From Chloroflexota bacterium (GTDB lineage Bacteria; Chloroflexota; Dehalococcoidia; Tepidiformales; Tepidiformaceae): a DNA stretch of 8,669 nt. Location: NCBI GenBank assembly GCA_963169135.1, contig CAUJEQ010000110.1, positions 1 to 8,669 of the forward strand, written 5' to 3'. Positions 5,423 through 8,669 of this stretch are shown here, piece by piece. Numbering within the stretch: the stretch's first letter is position 1; every line of letters starts with the position of its first letter. The translations under genes and the position numbers were made by a program. The notes under the pieces are model-generated. The model saw only the letters and a list, made by a program, of their open reading frames with translations, had not been told where the DNA came from and did not search any database.

Positions 5423-6420
5423 CTACTGAGACAACGAGCCCTGCCGGCACCTCGCTCGGCGCGGAACAGCTCGGCAAGTTCCTGTACGAAATGATGCTGA
5501 TCCGCCGCTTCGAAGAAAAGTGCGGCGAGCTCTACACCAAGGGCAAGATCCGCGGTTTCCTTCACCTCTACACGGGCCAGGAAGCCTGTGCCGTGGGTTC
5601 GATGGCTGCGCTCGAGGAACGCGACAAGATCGTGACCCACTACCGCGACCACGGACACGCGCTCGCGCGCGGGCTCGACCCGGACCGCGTGATGGCGGAG
5701 CTTTTCGGCAAGGCGACCGGCGTGAGCGGCGGGCGGGGCGGTTCGATGCACCTGTACGACGTTTCGAAGGGGTTCCTCGGCGGCTACGCGATCGTCGCGG
5801 CGCACCTGCCGCTGGCGGTGGGGCTCGGGATGGCTTCGAACATGAAGAAAGAAGGGTTCGTGACCCTTTGCGTCTTCGGCGATGGGAGCGTCGGCGAGGG
5901 CGAGTTCCACGAAGCGCTGAACCTCTCCGTTCTCTGGAACACCCCTACCACCTTCTTCTGCGAGAACAACCTCTACGGCATGGGCGTGCCCTTCCATGCC
6001 TCGCTCTCGACCGACATCCCCAAGCTCGCCGCCGCCTACAACATGCCCGCTGTCTCGGTCGATGGCATGGATGTGATCGCGGTCCACGAGGCAACGAGGA
6101 AGGCGGTCGAACACGCCCGCTCCGGCAAGGGGCCGTACTTCATCGAGGCCATGACGTACCGCTACCGCGGCCACTCCATGTCGGACCCCGAACTCTACCG
6201 GCTGAAGGACGAGATCGAGGAGTACCGCCAGCGCGACGCCATCGAGCGACTCAAGACGCACCTGATGGAAGCCGGCCAGCTCGATGAGGCGCGCTACCAG
6301 GAGCTTATCGCGCGCGTGGAGCAGGTCGTCGACGAAGCGGTGGAATTCTCGGAACAGAGCCCGCAGCCGGGCATCGACACCCTCTATGACCACCTCTACA
6401 AGGAGCCCTCCGATGGCTGA
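5419..6420 (+). CDS. pdhA: Pyruvate dehydrogenase E1 component, alpha subunit
   Basis: A complete 333-aa ThDP-binding subunit of the alpha2beta2-type E1, which decarboxylates pyruvate and, with the beta subunit, acetylates the lipoyl group of E2. The ThDP/Mg motif runs from GDG (154-156) to NN (183-184) in CENNLYGMG. Other conserved segments are GFLHLYTGQEA (46-56, His49), YRDHGHALARG (75-85), GRGGSMH (105-111) and YRYRGHSMSDP (247-257). The order and wording of these segments, including VDGMDV and RSGKGP, follow the mitochondrial/alphaproteobacterial PdhA style rather than the roughly 370-aa Bacillus type. An acetoin dehydrogenase alpha subunit is the main alternative, since those are of similar length; I judge it less likely. 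The start is TTG 5419, overlapping the lpdA stop by 4 bp, and the 3' end overlaps pdhB by 8 bp. Confidence 0.93.
   Translation: MTTETTSPAGTSLGAEQLGKFLYEMMLIRRFEEKCGELYTKGKIRGFLHLYTGQEACAVGSMAALEERDKIVTHYRDHGHALARGLDPDRVMAELFGKATGVSGGRGGSMHLYDVSKGFLGGYAIVAAHLPLAVGLGMASNMKKEGFVTLCVFGDGSVGEGEFHEALNLSVLWNTPTTFFCENNLYGMGVPFHASLSTDIPKLAAAYNMPAVSVDGMDVIAVHEATRKAVEHARSGKGPYFIEAMTYRYRGHSMSDPELYRLKDEIEEYRQRDAIERLKTHLMEAGQLDEARYQELIARVEQVVDEAVEFSEQSPQPGIDTLYDHLYKEPSDG
6400..6405 (+). promoter_or_regulatory. Shine-Dalgarno deciding the pdhB start
   Basis: AAGGAG with a 7-nt spacer precedes ATG 6413. It favours this codon over the in-frame ATGs at 6422 and 6428, and over any of the upstream in-frame starts inside pdhA. 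Confidence 0.7.
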
Positions 6421-7396
6421 GATGCGCATGCGCGAGGCGCTCCGGGAGGCTCTCCGCGAGGAGATGCTGCGCGACGAGACTATCTTCCTCATGGGCGAGG
6501 ACATCGGCCTCTACGGCGGCTCCTATGCGGTCACGAAGGGGCTGCTGGAGGAGTTTGGCGAGGCGCGCGTGATCGACACGCCCATCGCCGAGTCCGGCAT
6601 CGTTGGCGCGGGGATCGGCGCCGCCATGGGCGGCCTCCGCCCGATGGTCGAGTTGATGACCATCAACTTCAGCTTCCTCGCGCTTGACCAGATCGTGAAC
6701 AGCGCGGCCAAGCTCTACCACATGTCGAACGGGCAGATAAACGTGCCCCTGGTGATCCGCATGGCGAGCGGTGGCGGAAGCCAGCTGGCGGCCACCCACA
6801 GCCACTCGCTGGAGGGGCTGTACGCCCACTTCCCGGGGCTCAAGGTGGTGTGCCCTTCAAACGCCGCCGACGCCAAGGGCCTGCTGAAGCGCGCCTTCCG
6901 AGACGACAACACGGTCATCTTCATCGAGCACACCGCCAACTACGCCATCAAGGGCGAGGTCCCGGACGACCCCGACTTCCTCATCGAGTTCGGCGTGGCC
7001 AACATCCTCCGCGAAGGGACCGACGTGACCATCGTCGGCTACGGCGGGAGCGTCCACCAGGCGACGCGCGCGGCAACCCTTCTCGAGGAGCAGGAGGAGA
7101 TCAGTGCCGAAGTGATCGACCTGCGCACCCTCCGGCCGCTCGACATGGACACCGTTATCGCGTCGGTGAAGAAGACCAACCGGTGCGTCATCGTCGAGGA
7201 CGCCTGGAGGTTCGGCGGGTTCGGTGGAGAGCTGGCCGCCCAGGTGATGGAACACGCCTTCGACTGGCTCGACGCTCCCGTGGCGCGCGTGGCCTGCAAG
7301 GATGTCCCCCTGCCCTACAACCGGAACCTCGAGTTCGCCGCCCTGCCATCGGAAGAGGACGTGGTCGACGCGGTCCTCGGCATGTTCAAGGAGTAG
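6413..7396 (+). CDS. pdhB: Pyruvate dehydrogenase E1 component, beta subunit
   Basis: A complete 327-aa partner of PdhA that completes the two ThDP sites of the heterotetramer. It has the N-terminal pyrimidine-binding domain, with MGEDIGLYGGSY (27-38), DTPIAESG (55-62, where Glu60 is the residue that activates the cofactor aminopyrimidine) and AATHSHS (126-132, His129 at the active site). The C-terminal transketolase-like domain has VTIVGYG (205-211), EVIDLRTLRPLD (233-244), KTNRCVIVEDAW (254-265) and the FGGFGGE turn (267-273). Length is usual for bacterial PdhB. The end of the protein contains DVPLPYNRNLE (297-307), the typical loop before the C-terminus. It overlaps pdhA by 8 bp and is followed by pdhC after 4 bp, so the three are co-translated. 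Acetoin or branched-chain 2-oxoacid E1 beta are close relatives; the strong likeness to mitochondrial PDHB favours pyruvate. Confidence 0.94.
   Translation: MAEMRMREALREALREEMLRDETIFLMGEDIGLYGGSYAVTKGLLEEFGEARVIDTPIAESGIVGAGIGAAMGGLRPMVELMTINFSFLALDQIVNSAAKLYHMSNGQINVPLVIRMASGGGSQLAATHSHSLEGLYAHFPGLKVVCPSNAADAKGLLKRAFRDDNTVIFIEHTANYAIKGEVPDDPDFLIEFGVANILREGTDVTIVGYGGSVHQATRAATLLEEQEEISAEVIDLRTLRPLDMDTVIASVKKTNRCVIVEDAWRFGGFGGELAAQVMEHAFDWLDAPVARVACKDVPLPYNRNLEFAALPSEEDVVDAVLGMFKE
7388..7393 (+). promoter_or_regulatory. Shine-Dalgarno deciding the pdhC start
   Basis: AAGGAG covers the final codons of pdhB and lies 7 nt before ATG 7401. The frame is open further upstream to 7302, but that extension overlaps pdhB and would place non-homologous residues before the lipoyl domain, so ATG 7401 is taken. 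Confidence 0.75.
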
Positions 7397-7400
7397 CCCC

Positions 7401-8669
7401 ATGGCGATCGAAGTCACCATGCCCCAGATGGGCGCCGACATGACCGAAGGCACGCTGCTCAAGTGGCTGAAACAAGTTGGCGACAGCGTCCAGCGAGGCG
7501 ACATCCTCGCTGAGATCGAGACGGACAAGGCGACGGTCGAGCTCGAGGCATACGAGTCGGGCACAATCCTCAAGCAGCTCGCGAGCGAGGGCGATGTGGT
7601 CCCCGTGGGCGACGTGATCGCCCTTCTTGGCGAACCGTCGGAAGCAGCGCCCGAGGTGGAGCGGAAACCCGCCGCGGAGACACCGGCCCGCCGCGCGATC
7701 GAACCCGAAGCGAAGGAGCGGGCGGCAGCTGCCGCGGAAGCCGCACCTGCGCCCACCCCGGCGCCGGACGCCGAACCCGATGCGGGCGGGCGCATCCGCG
7801 TCTCGCCGGTCGCGAAGCGGATGGCGCGCGACGCCGGGATCGACATCAGTGAGCTACGCGGGAGCGGGCCCGATGGCCGTATCCTGCGGCGCGACATCGA
7901 GGCGGCGGTGGCGGCCGGGACGAAAGGCGCTCCGGCAGCCGAGACCGCGCCGGCCCGCCCGGCACCCAAGGCTGCCCGGCCGACGGCCGACGCGGCCGAG
8001 GGACTGAGCAAGATGCGCCAGGCCATCGCCAGGCGGATGACGCTTTCGAAGCAGACGCAGCCGCACTACTACCTCACGCTGGATATCGACATGAGTGCCG
8101 CGCTCGCCTTCCGCGAGCAGTTCAATGCATCGGCGACGGACGAGCAGCGGGTCAGCATCAATGACCTGGTGGTGAAGGCCTGCGCGATCGCGCTCGAACG
8201 ACACCCGAAGTTCAACGCCGAGTTCTCGGAAGAGGGGCTGGTCCCGCACGAGCGCGTGAACGTGTGCATCGGGGTGGCGCTCGACGACGGGCTCATCGCG
8301 CCGGCGCTGCTGGATTGCCAGTCGAAATCGCTGGGTCGGATCGCCGTGGAATCGAAGGACTTGATCAACCGCGCGAAGGAAGGCCGGCTTAAGGCGGACG
8401 AGCTCAGTGATGGCACGTTCACGATCACGAACCTGGGCGCGTTCGGTGTTGAGACGCTCATCGGCATCATCAACCCGCCCCAGGCGGCGATCCTGGGCGT
8501 CGGCTCGGTGATGCCGCAGGCGGTGGTGCGGGATGGCCAGGTGGTAGTGCGCCAGGTGATGAAGGTCGCCCTGAGCGCCGACCACCGGGTGAGCGACGGG
8601 GCGGAGGGCGCGCGCTTCATCAAGGAGATACAGGCGCTGCTGGAAGGGCCGGCGGCGCTGGCGCTGTAG
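7401..8669 (+). CDS. pdhC: Pyruvate dehydrogenase E2 component, dihydrolipoamide acetyltransferase
   Basis: A complete 422-aa E2 that transfers the acetyl group from its lipoyl arm to CoA and forms the core of the complex. Domains: one lipoyl domain (about 1-78) with the lipoylation site Lys43 in EIETDKATVE; an Ala/Pro/Glu-rich flexible linker (79-130); the peripheral subunit-binding domain (about 132-171, RVSPVAKRMARDAGIDIS and GSGPDGRILRRDIEAA) that docks E1 and/or E3; a second Ala/Pro linker (172-198); and the catalytic domain (about 200-422). The active-site motif is SADHRVSDG, with His395 and Asp399. DGTFTITNLGAFGV (337-350) and INPPQAAILGVG (357-368) are typical of the acyltransferase fold. 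A single lipoyl domain matches Gram-positive and alphaproteobacterial E2p rather than the three-domain E. coli form. By motif alone it could be another 2-oxoacid E2; the operon gives the assignment. Its stop codon is the last three bases of the window, so whether more genes follow is unknown. Confidence 0.94.
   Translation: MAIEVTMPQMGADMTEGTLLKWLKQVGDSVQRGDILAEIETDKATVELEAYESGTILKQLASEGDVVPVGDVIALLGEPSEAAPEVERKPAAETPARRAIEPEAKERAAAAAEAAPAPTPAPDAEPDAGGRIRVSPVAKRMARDAGIDISELRGSGPDGRILRRDIEAAVAAGTKGAPAAETAPARPAPKAARPTADAAEGLSKMRQAIARRMTLSKQTQPHYYLTLDIDMSAALAFREQFNASATDEQRVSINDLVVKACAIALERHPKFNAEFSEEGLVPHERVNVCIGVALDDGLIAPALLDCQSKSLGRIAVESKDLINRAKEGRLKADELSDGTFTITNLGAFGVETLIGIINPPQAAILGVGSVMPQAVVRDGQVVVRQVMKVALSADHRVSDGAEGARFIKEIQALLEGPAALAL

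Noticed and set aside
5062..6504. A 480-codon open frame on the minus strand across lpdA and pdhA
   Set aside because: It is exactly antisense to two genes with intact catalytic motifs. Its translation is Arg/His/Val/Asp-rich without any family signature, as expected from high-GC shadow frames.
6857..8026. A 389-codon minus-strand open frame opposite pdhB and pdhC
   Set aside because: Low-complexity Ser/Ala/Arg-rich translation antisense to well-supported genes; no motif or ribosome-binding site of note.
4001..8669. Assignment of the operon as acetoin dehydrogenase (acoABCL)
   Set aside because: Subunit sizes overlap, but E1 alpha and beta follow the mitochondrial-type pyruvate dehydrogenase closely, and no acetoin regulator or butanediol genes are present. 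A phylogeny would be needed to exclude it fully.
1..8669. Mobile elements, CRISPR arrays, tRNA genes or phage genes
   Set aside because: No transposase or integrase motifs, no regularly spaced repeats and no cloverleaf-like sequence were recognised; the window is continuous metabolic and membrane-protein coding sequence.

Overview
This is a high-GC (roughly two-thirds by eye) bacterial chromosomal window with densely packed genes, several GTG/TTG starts and short or overlapping gene junctions. It contains eight protein-coding genes. The style and the gene families (an alpha/beta-type pyruvate dehydrogenase with its own dihydrolipoamide dehydrogenase, a DUF2269-like membrane protein, a class III aminotransferase of the HemL-like group) would fit Chloroflexota or a similar high-GC lineage. 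That placement is an inference; no rRNA or other phylogenetic marker is present. I see no tRNA, rRNA, CRISPR array, insertion sequence, phage gene or integration site.

Left part (1-1806, minus strand): a 120-aa membrane-anchored protein that I do not recognise, then an aldo-keto reductase, then an inositol-monophosphatase/histidinol-phosphatase family gene that runs off the left edge. The reductase stop and the phosphatase start share one base, so these two are almost certainly co-transcribed and translationally coupled.

Middle (1982-3789): a four-helix DUF2269-like membrane protein on the plus strand converges with a PLP-dependent class III aminotransferase on the minus strand. Their stop codons overlap, leaving no room for a terminator between them. 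The DUF2269-like gene diverges from the small membrane protein across 175 bp (1807-1981). The aminotransferase diverges from the dehydrogenase operon across 211 bp (3790-4000). Each of these gaps holds a short perfect inverted repeat and promoter-like elements.

Right part (4001-8669, plus strand): a complete pyruvate dehydrogenase complex operon in the order E3 (lpdA), E1 alpha (pdhA), E1 beta (pdhB), E2 (pdhC). Together the products convert pyruvate, CoA and NAD+ to acetyl-CoA, CO2 and NADH. E1 decarboxylates pyruvate on ThDP and reductively acetylates the lipoyl arm of E2 (Lys43), E2 transfers the acetyl group to CoA, and E3 reoxidises the arm. The four genes are joined by 4-bp and 8-bp overlaps and a 4-bp gap, each with a good Shine-Dalgarno sequence, so they form one transcription and translation unit. 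The catalytic residues checked in each subunit are present.

The window looks like ordinary core metabolism. I found no evidence for an undescribed system. The points most worth a second look are a 13-bp promoter-like motif shared by two start regions, the two intergenic palindromes, the unrecognised small membrane protein and the unassigned substrate of the aminotransferase.
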